10,196 nt of DNA from an uncultured Lachnospiraceae bacterium (GCA_910577825.1 CAJTOK010000069.1:1-10196); one strand, 5' to 3'; counted from the first letter of the stretch, positions 1-8,101 are shown. Numbers and translations: made by a program. The notes: generated by a model from the letters alone, not told the origin.

Positions 1-33
1 TGGGAGCGGGGACTATATGGAAGGGAATCCTGG

Positions 34-1149
34 ATGGAAAAGTCTTATAAAGATTTAAAGGTTTCAATAATAAGTTTTACAAGATATGGTGCAGGGCTGT
101 CGCTAAGGCTTAAAGATATATGTGTTGCAAACAGCTGTATTGTAAAAGTATATACTGCAAAAAATGGCATTTCCTGTGATGGTATTGCAAATATAACTTG
201 TACTTTAAAGGAATGGACTGGCATCCATTTTAAAGAGGATGATATTATAATATTTACAGGTGCATGTGGAATAGCTGTGCGCAGCATTGCACCTTTTATT
301 GAAAGCAAGTGCAGTGACCCGGCAGTTATAGTTGTTGATGATATGGGGCTTAATGTAATTTCTTTGTTGTCGGGGCATCTTGGCAGGGCAAATGAATGGA
401 CAAGGATTCTTGCAGCAGGAATTAATGCAAACCCGGTTATTACTACGTCTTCTGATATACATAAAAAAATTGCAATAGATTTGTTTGCAGCACAGAATAA
501 TTTATATATAGATAATATGGAAATTGCTAAAAAAATACAGGCAGCAGTTATTGAAGGAAAAAAAGTTATGGTTTATTGTGATGCAGAAATAAAGGGGAAT
601 ATACCAGAGAATTTTTATATTAATAAAGTTCCTGCTAATTCTGTTTGCAATAATACGGATAATAATATATATGCTATTGTAATTTCGCCGTTTACCAGTT
701 TTAGGGAATCCAGTATATTTAATAATAAAGGTAATGCAGTGCTCCATCTCATACCAAAGGCAGTTACACTTGGTACTGGCTGCCGTAAGTTTAAAACTTA
801 TAATGAGATTAATTCTTTTATTGCTGGAACTTTAGAATCTGCTGGCATATCTATATATGCAGTGTCGGATATAGCAACTATAGATATTAAGAAAAATGAA
901 ACTGGTATTCTGGAATTAGCAGAAAGAAATAAATGGCAGCTTTCATTTTACAGTGCAGCACAGCTTGAAACTGTAACGGGTGCTGTAAGTTTTTCTGGTT
1001 TTGTCAAGGAAGTGGCGGGAACTGGTAATGTATGTGAACGGGCGGCGCTTTTTCCGCAGGGGGAAAAGGAACTTATATTAAAGAAACAGGCGGGCAATGG
1101 AATTACTGTTGCTGCTGCAATTAAAAAATGGAGTGTGGATTTTGGGTAA
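34..1149 (+). CDS. cbiG: Cobalt-precorrin-5A hydrolase CbiG
   Basis: CbiG opens the ring-A delta-lactone of cobalt-precorrin-5A, releasing acetaldehyde and giving cobalt-precorrin-5B in the cytoplasmic anaerobic cobalamin pathway. The 371-residue product has the family's layout. The N-terminal domain carries GACGIAVRSIAP (76-87), DPAVIVVDDMG (95-105) and LLSGHLGRAN (111-120). The linker from about 135 to 240 is poorly conserved. The C-terminal domain carries LGTGCRK (246-252), the IATIDIKKNE stretch near 280-289 and GTGNVCERAAL (329-339). The ATG at 34 has GGAAGGGA at 19-26, a suitable ribosome binding site. The same frame is open back to base 1, so a longer N-terminus or an upstream fusion cannot be excluded. 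The gene is followed by cbiH with an 8-base overlap. Family assignment is firm; the reaction is from knowledge of the family. Confidence 0.96.
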   Translation: MEKSYKDLKVSIISFTRYGAGLSLRLKDICVANSCIVKVYTAKNGISCDGIANITCTLKEWTGIHFKEDDIIIFTGACGIAVRSIAPFIESKCSDPAVIVVDDMGLNVISLLSGHLGRANEWTRILAAGINANPVITTSSDIHKKIAIDLFAAQNNLYIDNMEIAKKIQAAVIEGKKVMVYCDAEIKGNIPENFYINKVPANSVCNNTDNNIYAIVISPFTSFRESSIFNNKGNAVLHLIPKAVTLGTGCRKFKTYNEINSFIAGTLESAGISIYAVSDIATIDIKKNETGILELAERNKWQLSFYSAAQLETVTGAVSFSGFVKEVAGTGNVCERAALFPQGEKELILKKQAGNGITVAAAIKKWSVDFG

Positions 1150-1876
1150 AATATATATTACAGGGATTGGACCGGGGAATTTGGAAAATATGACATTAAA
1201 GGCATTGGAAGTGCTTTCATTCTGTGATACAATTATTGGATATAAAGTTTATATAGAGCTTGCCAGGCATTATTTTAAAGATAAAGAGTTTCTTTCAACT
1301 GGAATGGCAGAAGAAGTACAAAGATGTGAATTATGTTTTAAAAAGGCAGCTGAAGGAAAAAATGTTGCACTGGTGTGCAGTGGTGATGCAGGAATATATG
1401 GTATGGCGGAATTAATGTACCAGACAGGGACTGCTTATCCAGATATTCCGTTTGAAATTGTACCAGGAGTTACTGCTGCAAGTTCAGGTGCGGCATTACT
1501 TGGAGCGCCTTTAATACAGGATTTTGCAGTTATAAGTTTAAGCGACCTGCTTACGCCCTGGGAGAAAATAGAGAAGCGCATAATTGCCACGGCATATGCT
1601 GATATGGTTATATGCCTTTATAACCCTTCTAGTAAAAAACGGGCAGGTTATCTTAAAAAAGCGTGCCAGCTTATATTAAAATATGCCCTGCCAGAAACTA
1701 TATGCGGAATTACGGAAAATATTGGCAGGGAAGGGGAAAAATGGGCGGTTTATACATTAAAAGAACTTGCAGAAATTCCTGTAAATATGTTTACAACTGT
1801 ATTTATTGGAAATTCACAGACAAAAGTTATTGATGGAATGATGGTTACACCAAGGGGATATAAAATTGGAAGATAA
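1142..1876 (+). CDS. cbiH: Cobalt-factor III / precorrin-3B C17-methyltransferase CbiH
   Basis: CbiH uses S-adenosylmethionine to methylate C17 and contract the macrocycle from porphyrin-type to corrin-type, giving cobalt-precorrin-4. The chosen start is TTG at 1142, giving 244 residues beginning MGKIYITGIGPG. GGAG at 1130-1133 lies 8 bases upstream, and the tetrapyrrole methylase motif GIGPG then sits at residues 8-12, as usual for the family. The frame is also open from an ATG at 1097, but that would add a leucine-run extension (MELLLLLQ) encoded within the cbiG tail, so it is unlikely. Other family marks are VCSGDAGIYGMA (78-89), PFEIVPGVTAASSGAALLGA (103-122), ISLSDLLTPW (131-140) and LYNPSSKKR (159-167). 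It overlaps the end of cbiG by 8 bases and the following gene by 11, implying translational coupling. Confidence 0.95.
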   Translation: MGKIYITGIGPGNLENMTLKALEVLSFCDTIIGYKVYIELARHYFKDKEFLSTGMAEEVQRCELCFKKAAEGKNVALVCSGDAGIYGMAELMYQTGTAYPDIPFEIVPGVTAASSGAALLGAPLIQDFAVISLSDLLTPWEKIEKRIIATAYADMVICLYNPSSKKRAGYLKKACQLILKYALPETICGITENIGREGEKWAVYTLKELAEIPVNMFTTVFIGNSQTKVIDGMMVTPRGYKIGR

Positions 1877-3890
1877 TATATTGGATAAACCAGTCCTTGT
1901 ATTTGGCGGGACAAGCGAAGGCAGGCGGCTTGCAGAAATATTTGATGCGGATAACAGGAAATGTACGGTATGTGTTGCAACAGAGTATGGTGAAAAGCTT
2001 CTTCCTGAATCAGAAAATATTAGTATTATATGTGGGCGCATGGATTGTAATGAAATCTGCCAGCTTCTTGGAACAGGTAATAAATATTCTTATGTAATAG
2101 ATGCAACACATCCTTATGCTTCTGTAATATCTGGAAATGCCAGAAGTGCCTGTATTAAGACAAATACTGCTTATCTGCGTCTTTTGCGCAGTGAAACAGA
2201 TAGCAATATATATAATGATGGCATAAAAATATTTACTGGTGTCCTGCAGGCGGCAAAGTATCTGGATAAAACCACGGGGCGTATATTATTAACTACGGGA
2301 AGCAAGGAACTGCCTGTATTCTGCAGTGAGATAAAAGATAAAAGCCGTATTGTGGCAAGGGTGCTTCCTTCTGCTGCAGCAATAGAAGCATGTAATAATG
2401 CAGGGCTTTATGGCAGGCAGATAATTGCAATGCACGGGCCTTTTTCCAAAGAGGTAAATACTGCAATAATAAAACAGGCAGAAGCAGATTTTATTGTTAC
2501 AAAGGAAAGCGGCAATGCTGGCGGCTTTCCAGAGAAAATTGCAGCTGCGGCGGAAACTGGGGCAGAAGTAATTCTTATAAAAAGGCCTGTGGAAGAAGAA
2601 GGTTATTCATTAGATGAAATTCTTAGGATAACTGGCGTTACTAATATAGAAAGCGGTGTTATCCAAAAAGAAATATCATTAATTGGAACAGGCATGGGAA
2701 ATACAGGGACTTTATCTGCCGGCGGAAAAGAAGCACTGGAAAATGCAGGGCTTATAATTGGTTCTGGAAGGCTTCTGGAAACTGCAAGGGCTGTTACTAA
2801 TGCTCTGGATAAGGAAATGTTTAATGCTTATGATGCAGATATAATATATAATTATATTAAGAGGAATCCACAATATAAAAATATTGCAATATTACTTTCT
2901 GGTGATACGGGTTTTTACAGCGGGGCAGGCAGGTTAAGAGAAAAGTTACAAAAATTACAGGGATATAATATACAGATTATACCAGGGATATCTTCAGTAG
3001 TATATTTTGCCGCCAGGTTAAAAATTAACTGGCAGGATATAAAACTTTCCAGCCTTCATGGCAGGACACAGAATGTAATTGCAGCAATTAAAAGTAATGA
3101 GAAAACATTTATACTTCTCGGAATGAAGGACAGCGTGTCAGGACTTGCGGATATTTGTATAAAATATGGGCTTAAAGGGCTTGTATTCCATATTGGCTGC
3201 AATTTCGGGTATAGCAATGAAGAAATTATTTCTGGAAGCCCGGAGGATTTTACCGGGTTTATTAATAAAGGTTTCCTTTATTGTGCAATTATAGAGAATC
3301 CTTATGCAAAAGAAAATATTATAACACATGGCATACCAGACAGCCAGTTTATACGTGGAAATGTCCCTATGACCAAAGAAGAAATACGGGAAATATCTGT
3401 TTCTAAACTCCATCTGGTTAAAGACGCCATAGTTTATGATATAGGTGCAGGAACCGGCTCTGTATCAGTGGAATGTGCAAGAATGGCGTATAATGGAAAG
3501 GTTTATGCGGTTGAGAAGAATGAAGAAGCTGTTAAACTTATAAAACAGAATAAAATCCTTCATGGAACAGATAACCTTGAAATAATAACAGGTGAAGCCC
3601 CGGCTGTTTTAGAGGGGCTTGAAGTGCCAACACATGTATTTATAGGTGGAAGTTCTGGAAAATTAAACCAGGTTATTGATACTATATTTAGTAAAAATAA
3701 TAATGCAAGAATTGTAATTAATGCGGTTACGCTTGAAACTGTTACAGAAGTACAAAGCATTATAAAAGAAAAAGGGCTGGAAGGAACAGATATTACATGT
3801 ATAACAGCCAGTAAAGCAAAGAAAGCAGGGAATTACCATGTAATGGCAGCGTTAAATCCTGTATGGATAATAGTGCTGGAACGCATTTAA
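1866..3890 (+). CDS. cbiJET: Trifunctional fusion CbiJ-CbiE-CbiT (precorrin-6A reductase and C5/C15 methyltransferases)
   Basis: One 674-residue chain holds three cobalamin enzymes. Residues about 1-260 are CbiJ, the NAD(P)H-dependent cobalt-precorrin-6A reductase: GGTSEGR (14-20), DATHPYA (79-85), TGSKEL (144-149), HGPFS (190-194) and VTKESGNAGGFPEK (211-224). Residues about 269-475 are CbiE, the C5 methyltransferase of the tetrapyrrole methylase fold: SLIGTGMGN (271-279), LLSGDTGFYSGAGRL (343-357), IPGISSVVYFAARL (372-385). Residues about 485-674 are CbiT, the C15 methyltransferase/C12-acetate decarboxylase with a Rossmann-type SAM site: GNVPMTKEEIR (498-508), YDIGAGTGSVSVECA (524-538), GGSSGKL (594-600). 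Each domain is about the length of the free-standing enzyme, with no stop or frameshift between them. Start is TTG at 1866 (AAGGGG at 1852-1857, 8 bases spacing); TTG at 1881, with GGAAG at 1868-1872, is also possible and loses only five residues. E-T fusions are well known; CbiJ in front is less usual. Confidence 0.93.
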   Translation: MEDNILDKPVLVFGGTSEGRRLAEIFDADNRKCTVCVATEYGEKLLPESENISIICGRMDCNEICQLLGTGNKYSYVIDATHPYASVISGNARSACIKTNTAYLRLLRSETDSNIYNDGIKIFTGVLQAAKYLDKTTGRILLTTGSKELPVFCSEIKDKSRIVARVLPSAAAIEACNNAGLYGRQIIAMHGPFSKEVNTAIIKQAEADFIVTKESGNAGGFPEKIAAAAETGAEVILIKRPVEEEGYSLDEILRITGVTNIESGVIQKEISLIGTGMGNTGTLSAGGKEALENAGLIIGSGRLLETARAVTNALDKEMFNAYDADIIYNYIKRNPQYKNIAILLSGDTGFYSGAGRLREKLQKLQGYNIQIIPGISSVVYFAARLKINWQDIKLSSLHGRTQNVIAAIKSNEKTFILLGMKDSVSGLADICIKYGLKGLVFHIGCNFGYSNEEIISGSPEDFTGFINKGFLYCAIIENPYAKENIITHGIPDSQFIRGNVPMTKEEIREISVSKLHLVKDAIVYDIGAGTGSVSVECARMAYNGKVYAVEKNEEAVKLIKQNKILHGTDNLEIITGEAPAVLEGLEVPTHVFIGGSSGKLNQVIDTIFSKNNNARIVINAVTLETVTEVQSIIKEKGLEGTDITCITASKAKKAGNYHVMAALNPVWIIVLERI

Positions 3891-3910
3891 ATATTAAAAG
3901 GGGGCAGGTT

Positions 3911-5302
3911 ATGGAAATTCCAAGAATTATGATAGCCGCAGGTTCAAGCGGAAGCGGCAAAACAACTATTACATGCGGGCTTTTGCAGGCATTAAAAAAC
4001 CGTGGTTTAAATGCAGCTTCTTTTAAGTGCGGGCCTGATTATATAGACCCGTTATTCCATAAAACCATATTTAAAACCCCGTCTAAAAACCTTGATACAT
4101 TTTTTACAGACCCTGGCACTGTGCGTTACCTTATGGCAGAAACAGCTGTATATGCAGATATTGCAGTTATAGAAGGTGTAATGGGGTATTATGATGGCGC
4201 AGGAATTAAAACATATGCAGCATCTTCATATGAACTTGCAGATATTACAGATACGCCTGTTGTATTTATTGTAAATGCACATGGAATGGGGCTTTCGGTT
4301 ATTCCATATATAAAGGGCTTTCTGGAATATAAATCCGGTTCTGGAATTAAAGCTGTTATATTAAATGGCGTTTCTGGAATGGTATATAAAGAACTTAAAC
4401 CATTAATAGAAGAACTAGGGGTTACTGCTGCCGGGTATCTGCCAGATATGCCAGAATACCAGTTTGAAAGCAGGCATCTGGGGCTTGTAATGCCTGGCGG
4501 GGTTCTGGATATAAAGGATAAGATAAATGGCCTTGCACTCAGGGCAGAGGAATACATAGATATAGATAAAATACTCTCCATTGCTAAAAGTGCACCTTGT
4601 ATGGAAGTGCCGCCTTTAGAAATAATGCCTGCCTGTAATTCTGGCAGTGTGTGTATAGGTGTTGCAATGGATGAAGCTTTTTGTTTTTATTATGAAGATA
4701 ATCTGCAACTTCTGGAAAAACTTGGTGCCAGGTTAGTGTATTTTTCACCATTGTATGACAAAGAACTGCCAGAAGGTATACATGGCTGTATATTTGGCGG
4801 CGGATATCCTGAACTTTACCTTGATATTTTAAGCAGCAACACTACAATGTTAAATTCAGTAAAGAAAGCACTAACAGACAAGAAAATGCCATATATAGCA
4901 GAATGTGGCGGTTTTTTATATCTCCATGAAAGCATGGAGGATATTAAAAAGCATCACAGTTATAAACTTGCAGGTGTAATTCCTGCTTCTGCATCATACA
5001 AAGGAAAACTGCAGCATTTTGGATATATAACCCTGTCACCTGCAGGACATCTTAATGGGAGGAGCGGTTATAAAATGGCAGAAGGGCTTAAAGCACATGA
5101 ATTTCATTATTATGGCAGCACCGATAATGGAAAAAGTTTTATTGCCAGAAAACCGTTCCGCAGCACAGAATGGAACTGTATACACCAGCAGGGCCAGGGG
5201 TTTGCAGGATTCCCGCATCTGTATTTTTATTCAAATCCAGATTTTGCAAGGGAATTTGTGGAAAAATGTTCTGCTTATTCTTTCTTATGCAGTGATTCCT
5301 GA
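3911..5302 (+). CDS. cbiA: Cobyrinate a,c-diamide synthase CbiA
   Basis: CbiA amidates the a and c acetate side chains of cobyrinic acid, using ATP and glutamine. The 463-residue protein has two domains. The N-terminal dethiobiotin-synthetase-like P-loop domain has Walker A GSSGSGKTT (11-19), KCGPDYIDP (39-47) and EGVMGYYDG (88-96). The C-terminal class-I glutamine amidotransferase domain has FGGGYPELY (295-303), the nucleophile Cys332 in AECGGFLYL, HEFHYY (396-401) and PHLYFY (435-440), where His436 matches the position of the catalytic histidine. ATG at 3911 is preferred because AGGGGGCAGG at 3899-3908 precedes it and MEIPRIMIAAGSS matches a normal N-terminus. The frame is open upstream to an ATG at 3863, inside the previous gene, which would add 16 unlikely residues. 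It lies 20 bases after the CbiJET stop. Its last 28 bases overlap the 3' end of the opposing cbiN. Confidence 0.96.
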   Translation: MEIPRIMIAAGSSGSGKTTITCGLLQALKNRGLNAASFKCGPDYIDPLFHKTIFKTPSKNLDTFFTDPGTVRYLMAETAVYADIAVIEGVMGYYDGAGIKTYAASSYELADITDTPVVFIVNAHGMGLSVIPYIKGFLEYKSGSGIKAVILNGVSGMVYKELKPLIEELGVTAAGYLPDMPEYQFESRHLGLVMPGGVLDIKDKINGLALRAEEYIDIDKILSIAKSAPCMEVPPLEIMPACNSGSVCIGVAMDEAFCFYYEDNLQLLEKLGARLVYFSPLYDKELPEGIHGCIFGGGYPELYLDILSSNTTMLNSVKKALTDKKMPYIAECGGFLYLHESMEDIKKHHSYKLAGVIPASASYKGKLQHFGYITLSPAGHLNGRSGYKMAEGLKAHEFHYYGSTDNGKSFIARKPFRSTEWNCIHQQGQGFAGFPHLYFYSNPDFAREFVEKCSAYSFLCSDS

Positions 5303-5592
5303 TGCTTTCTTTCAACAAGCCTTCCCATGCAGAATGAAATAATTCCAACGCCAATTCCTGTCTGTATACAGAAAAGAAGGCTTTCTATCTCACCCGGAAG
5401 TTCACCATTAAGAGCCTGCTCAAGTACAGGTGTAAACCAGGGTTCGTATTTTCCTGTTATTTCCTCAGCCATTACACTCCCTGCATCATCTGAACCGCCA
5501 AATTCTGCCCCCTTTAATGCAAAAAGAGGGATAAATATTATAAGTACTGCCGCTATAATAAGTAATATTGTAGTTTTTTTGTTTTTGCCCAT
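5275..5592 (-). CDS. cbiN: Cobalt ECF transporter small membrane subunit CbiN
   Basis: CbiN is the small accessory membrane protein of the cobalt importer and works with CbiM in loading Co2+. The 105-residue sequence has a transmembrane helix at about 8-26, an extracytoplasmic loop with GGSDD (32-36) and KYEPWFTP (48-55), the stretch GELPGEIESLLFCIQTG (63-79), and a second helix at about 72-92 followed by a basic cytoplasmic tail. This matches the CbiN pattern in order and length. The ATG at 5592 overlaps the cbiM stop by one base (TAATG), and AGGAGG lies on the minus strand at 5603-5608. It is the last gene of the minus-strand cobalt operon and ends inside the convergently transcribed cbiA. 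No terminator hairpin was seen at its 3' end. Confidence 0.95.
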   Translation of the reverse strand: MGKNKKTTILLIIAAVLIIFIPLFALKGAEFGGSDDAGSVMAEEITGKYEPWFTPVLEQALNGELPGEIESLLFCIQTGIGVGIISFCMGRLVERKHQESLHKKE

Positions 5593-6344
5593 TATTTTAC
5601 TGCCTCCTTTTTGATAAAACCAATTTCCATAAGTTCCTGTGTACCATAAGTTTCCAGTGCTATAATTATAAGTACAGTAAGTATTCCCTCAAGTATTGCA
5701 AGGGGTAACTGTGTAGGTGCAAATACACCCAGGAATTTAACTGTTGCGGCAGCAATTCCTCCTTGCTGGTTATGTGCAAGTGCAAGCTGTATACTTGTAA
5801 TACAATATGTAAATAAATCGCCAAGGCTTGCTGCAAGAAATACACATATATGCCTGTTTACTTTAAATTTCTGGCATAATTTATAGATACCAAAACTTAT
5901 AAATGGCCCTGCTATTGCCATTGAAAATGTATTAGCGCCAAGTGTTGTTATCCCGCCATGTGCAAGAAGTATTGCCTGGAATATAAGGACTATAATCCCA
6001 AGAATGCTTACAGCCAGAGGACCAAATAAAATTGCACCAAGGCCTGTTCCCGTCATATGTGAACAGCTTCCTGTAATAGAAGGTATCTTTAATGAAGAAA
6101 TAACAAATATAAATGCGCCCGACATAGCAACCAGTGTTATATTACGGCGGTTGTCCGCAAGGCATTTTTTAATCTTAATAAAGCCTGCAACGAGAAAAGG
6201 AATACATATAACACCCCATGCAATACAGTATCCAAGCGGAAGGTATCCCTCCATAATGTGCATTGCAGAGGCAGAAACCCCTGTTCCAAATACTGCCGCA
6301 AAAAGGACTGCGGCAAAAATACTTCTTTTTTCTTTTTTAGTCAT
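5592..6344 (-). CDS. cbiM: Cobalt ECF transporter substrate-binding membrane subunit CbiM
   Basis: CbiM is the cobalt-specific S component, a polytopic membrane protein. ATG at 6344 is chosen because AGGAGG (6350-6355) sits directly upstream and it overlaps the cbiO stop as ATGA; the frame is open to an earlier ATG at 6368 that has less support. The 250 residues begin with a basic, then hydrophobic, signal-like segment ending VSASA (23-27), followed by MHIMEGYLP. In this family the Met-His at the mature N-terminus takes part in metal binding, so cleavage after Ala27 would expose Met28-His29. Further conserved regions are SLKIPSITGSCSHMTGTGLG (84-103, with His96) and HGGITTLGANTFSM (129-142). 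Several hydrophobic helices follow to about residue 232. CbiN is encoded immediately downstream as a separate protein. Confidence 0.95.
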   Translation of the reverse strand: MTKKEKRSIFAAVLFAAVFGTGVSASAMHIMEGYLPLGYCIAWGVICIPFLVAGFIKIKKCLADNRRNITLVAMSGAFIFVISSLKIPSITGSCSHMTGTGLGAILFGPLAVSILGIIVLIFQAILLAHGGITTLGANTFSMAIAGPFISFGIYKLCQKFKVNRHICVFLAASLGDLFTYCITSIQLALAHNQQGGIAAATVKFLGVFAPTQLPLAILEGILTVLIIIALETYGTQELMEIGFIKKEAVK

Positions 6345-7195
6345 AATTTCCTCCTTTGGCAGAACCATTCTGCAAATTCATTAATACACCTTGGGGCATT
6401 ATTATAATCCATAATGTTTCTGCCATATTTTTCTTTTATAATTTCATATACTTGTAAAAGCAATGGCTTTCCAATATTTGCTGTTTTTAATATTTCCTCT
6501 GATGTAAATATTTTTACTGGCACATCATCAGCTATAATATTTCCTTTGTCCATAACAATAATCCTTCCAGCCCATCTGTATGCAAAGTCTGTATTATGTG
6601 TTGAGATAATAATAGTTTTGCCCTCATTTGCAAGTTTTTCAAGAAGGTGTTCAAACATTAGTGAATTGCCAGGGTCTAGTGACGCCATAGGTTCATCAAA
6701 TAAAATAATCTCAGGTTCCATTGCTATAACACCCGCAATGGCAACCCTTTTTTTCTCACCGCCACTAAGATAATGCGGGGGTCTGTCCTTATAATTATAA
6801 AGTTCCATTTCCTTTAAAACTTTAATAGTTTTTTCTTTTATTTCATCCGCCGGAAGTCCCAGGTTACAAAGCCCGAATGATACTTCACTGAAAACAGCAG
6901 GACCTACAATCTGGCTGTCTGGTTCCTGGAAAACATAGCCTGCACTTTTTCTAAGCATATTTATATTTTTTCTTGTTATTTTTGTCTGGTGGAGATAAAT
7001 ATCCCCGCTGTTACTGCTATATACACCATTCATATTCAGGAATAAAGTAGACTTTCCAGCACCATTAGCACCAAGGACAGCAATTTTTTCACCTTTTTTA
7101 ATTCCAAGGTTTATATTATTTAAAACATTAGCCCTGTTATCATAAGAATAGTTTAAATTCTTTATTTCAAGTATATAGCCAGATTCTTCTGTCAT
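6341..7195 (-). CDS. cbiO: Cobalt ECF transporter ATP-binding subunit CbiO
   Basis: CbiO is the ABC-type ATPase that powers the cobalt ECF transporter at the cytoplasmic face. The 284-residue protein has all the ABC motifs: Walker A GANGAGKST (42-50), Q-loop in FQEPDSQ (89-95), signature LSGGEKKR (143-150), Walker B IILFDEP (163-169), D-loop ASLDP (171-175) and switch His200 in ISTHNTD. FQEPDSQ is the usual Q-loop form of ECF-family ATPases. Only one ATPase gene is present, as expected for a dedicated cobalt or nickel system with a homodimeric ATPase. ATG at 7195 has GGAGG on the minus strand at 7203-7207, 7 bases away. Start and stop each form 4-base ATGA overlaps with cbiQ and cbiM. The C-terminal 30 or so residues are not part of the core fold. 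Confidence 0.95.
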   Translation of the reverse strand: MTEESGYILEIKNLNYSYDNRANVLNNINLGIKKGEKIAVLGANGAGKSTLFLNMNGVYSSNSGDIYLHQTKITRKNINMLRKSAGYVFQEPDSQIVGPAVFSEVSFGLCNLGLPADEIKEKTIKVLKEMELYNYKDRPPHYLSGGEKKRVAIAGVIAMEPEIILFDEPMASLDPGNSLMFEHLLEKLANEGKTIIISTHNTDFAYRWAGRIIVMDKGNIIADDVPVKIFTSEEILKTANIGKPLLLQVYEIIKEKYGRNIMDYNNAPRCINEFAEWFCQRRKL

Positions 7196-7989
7196 ATAGT
7201 TTCCTCCAGTTGTAATATAATTGCTAATATGGCAGCCAGTATAAAATATAATGCCATTAATAATAATTGTAACCTGGCAGGTTTTTTTTTCTCTGTGTAA
7301 AATTCCAGTGAACCATTATAACACCGTGCTTCCATTGCATCATAATAACTGCGGGAATTTTTTATTGATACAATTAAAAGGTTGCCAAGCATCATGGAAA
7401 AACTTTTACATGAAGTCCTGAAACTGGAATAGCCAAGCCTTGCTTCACCTGCATTACGCATTTTATGGGCGGCATCAAGAAGGATAAATATATATCTGTA
7501 TATAAGGTGCATAAGTTCAATAAAAATACCAGGAAGATGGAGTTTTTTAAGTACCATAACCAGTTCTCCCGCAGGGGCTGATAACGTAACAAGGTACATT
7601 GCACTAACTGCCCCAAGTGCCTTTAATATAATATTAAACATCTGCATAATGCCCTCTTTTGTAAAATATAAATATGTAACACCAATATCAAGGCTTAAAA
7701 TTCCTTTTGCCGTCTGGGAAAATCCAGTCCCAATAGCAAGGCTTCCAAGCAGGATAAACATAGCTGGTATTTTTACAGCTTTTAAATATTCCCCTGGGGA
7801 GAGCCTGGCAATACAAGTATTTATAAATCCCATAAAAATAAATGTATATATTGAAATTAAAATACTGTCTGCTGCAATAACAGTTATTATTGCGCCTGTT
7901 GCAAATAACAGTTTATATCCAGTATTCCAGTTTCTTATAGCGGAATTGTAAGCATAGTAATCTATTGGGAAGTGGTTATGTGTGTTCAT
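7192..7989 (-). CDS. cbiQ: Cobalt ECF transporter transmembrane subunit CbiQ
   Basis: CbiQ is the T component that couples CbiO to CbiM. ATG at 7989 gives 265 residues starting MNTHNHFPIDYYAY and has AGGAGA on the minus strand at 7994-7999. An upstream in-frame ATG at 8073 is rejected because its extension would be encoded by the terminator hairpin of the leader. Hydrophobic segments lie at about 27-60, 75-92, 117-136, 160-172 and 239-261. The cytoplasmic coupling region includes LSAPAGELVMVLKKLHLPG (136-154), DAAHKMRNAGEARLGY (172-187) and AMEARCY (218-224), corresponding to the Ala-Arg-Gly-type coupling helices of the family; note Cys rather than the more usual Gly in AMEARCY. It is the first gene after the cobalamin riboswitch, and it overlaps cbiO by 4 bases. 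Confidence 0.94.
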   Translation of the reverse strand: MNTHNHFPIDYYAYNSAIRNWNTGYKLLFATGAIITVIAADSILISIYTFIFMGFINTCIARLSPGEYLKAVKIPAMFILLGSLAIGTGFSQTAKGILSLDIGVTYLYFTKEGIMQMFNIILKALGAVSAMYLVTLSAPAGELVMVLKKLHLPGIFIELMHLIYRYIFILLDAAHKMRNAGEARLGYSSFRTSCKSFSMMLGNLLIVSIKNSRSYYDAMEARCYNGSLEFYTEKKKPARLQLLLMALYFILAAILAIILQLEETI

Positions 7990-8004
7990 AAATTCTCCTG
8001 ATAT

Positions 8005-8040
8005 AAAAAAACTTCCGGCTGTAATAAGCCAGAAGTTTTT
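8005..8040 (-). terminator. Intrinsic terminator of the cobalamin leader, upstream of cbiQ
   Basis: On the minus strand, a 14-bp stem (arms 8040-8027 and 8020-8007, with one G-U pair) encloses a 6-base loop at 8026-8021. The run of T on the minus strand at 8011-8005 supplies the U tract. It ends about 16 bases before the cbiQ start and just before its ribosome binding site, so it can only act as a regulated attenuator: if it always formed, the cobalt operon would be silent. The loop-proximal part TGGCTTAT (8031-8024) is complementary to an upstream segment described in the findings. Confidence 0.9.
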
Positions 8041-8101
8041 AAGGGTGCACTTAATAAAGATACAAGGCGGCAAATTTTAAAAATCCTGCCTGTACCATAT
8101 T

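Noticed and set aside
4189..4581. 130-residue minus-strand open frame
   Set aside because: It is antisense to the P-loop domain of cbiA; serine- and proline-rich, with no family signature.
6004..6384. 126-residue plus-strand open frame
   Set aside because: It is antisense to cbiM and the cbiM/cbiO junction, both of which have firm motifs.
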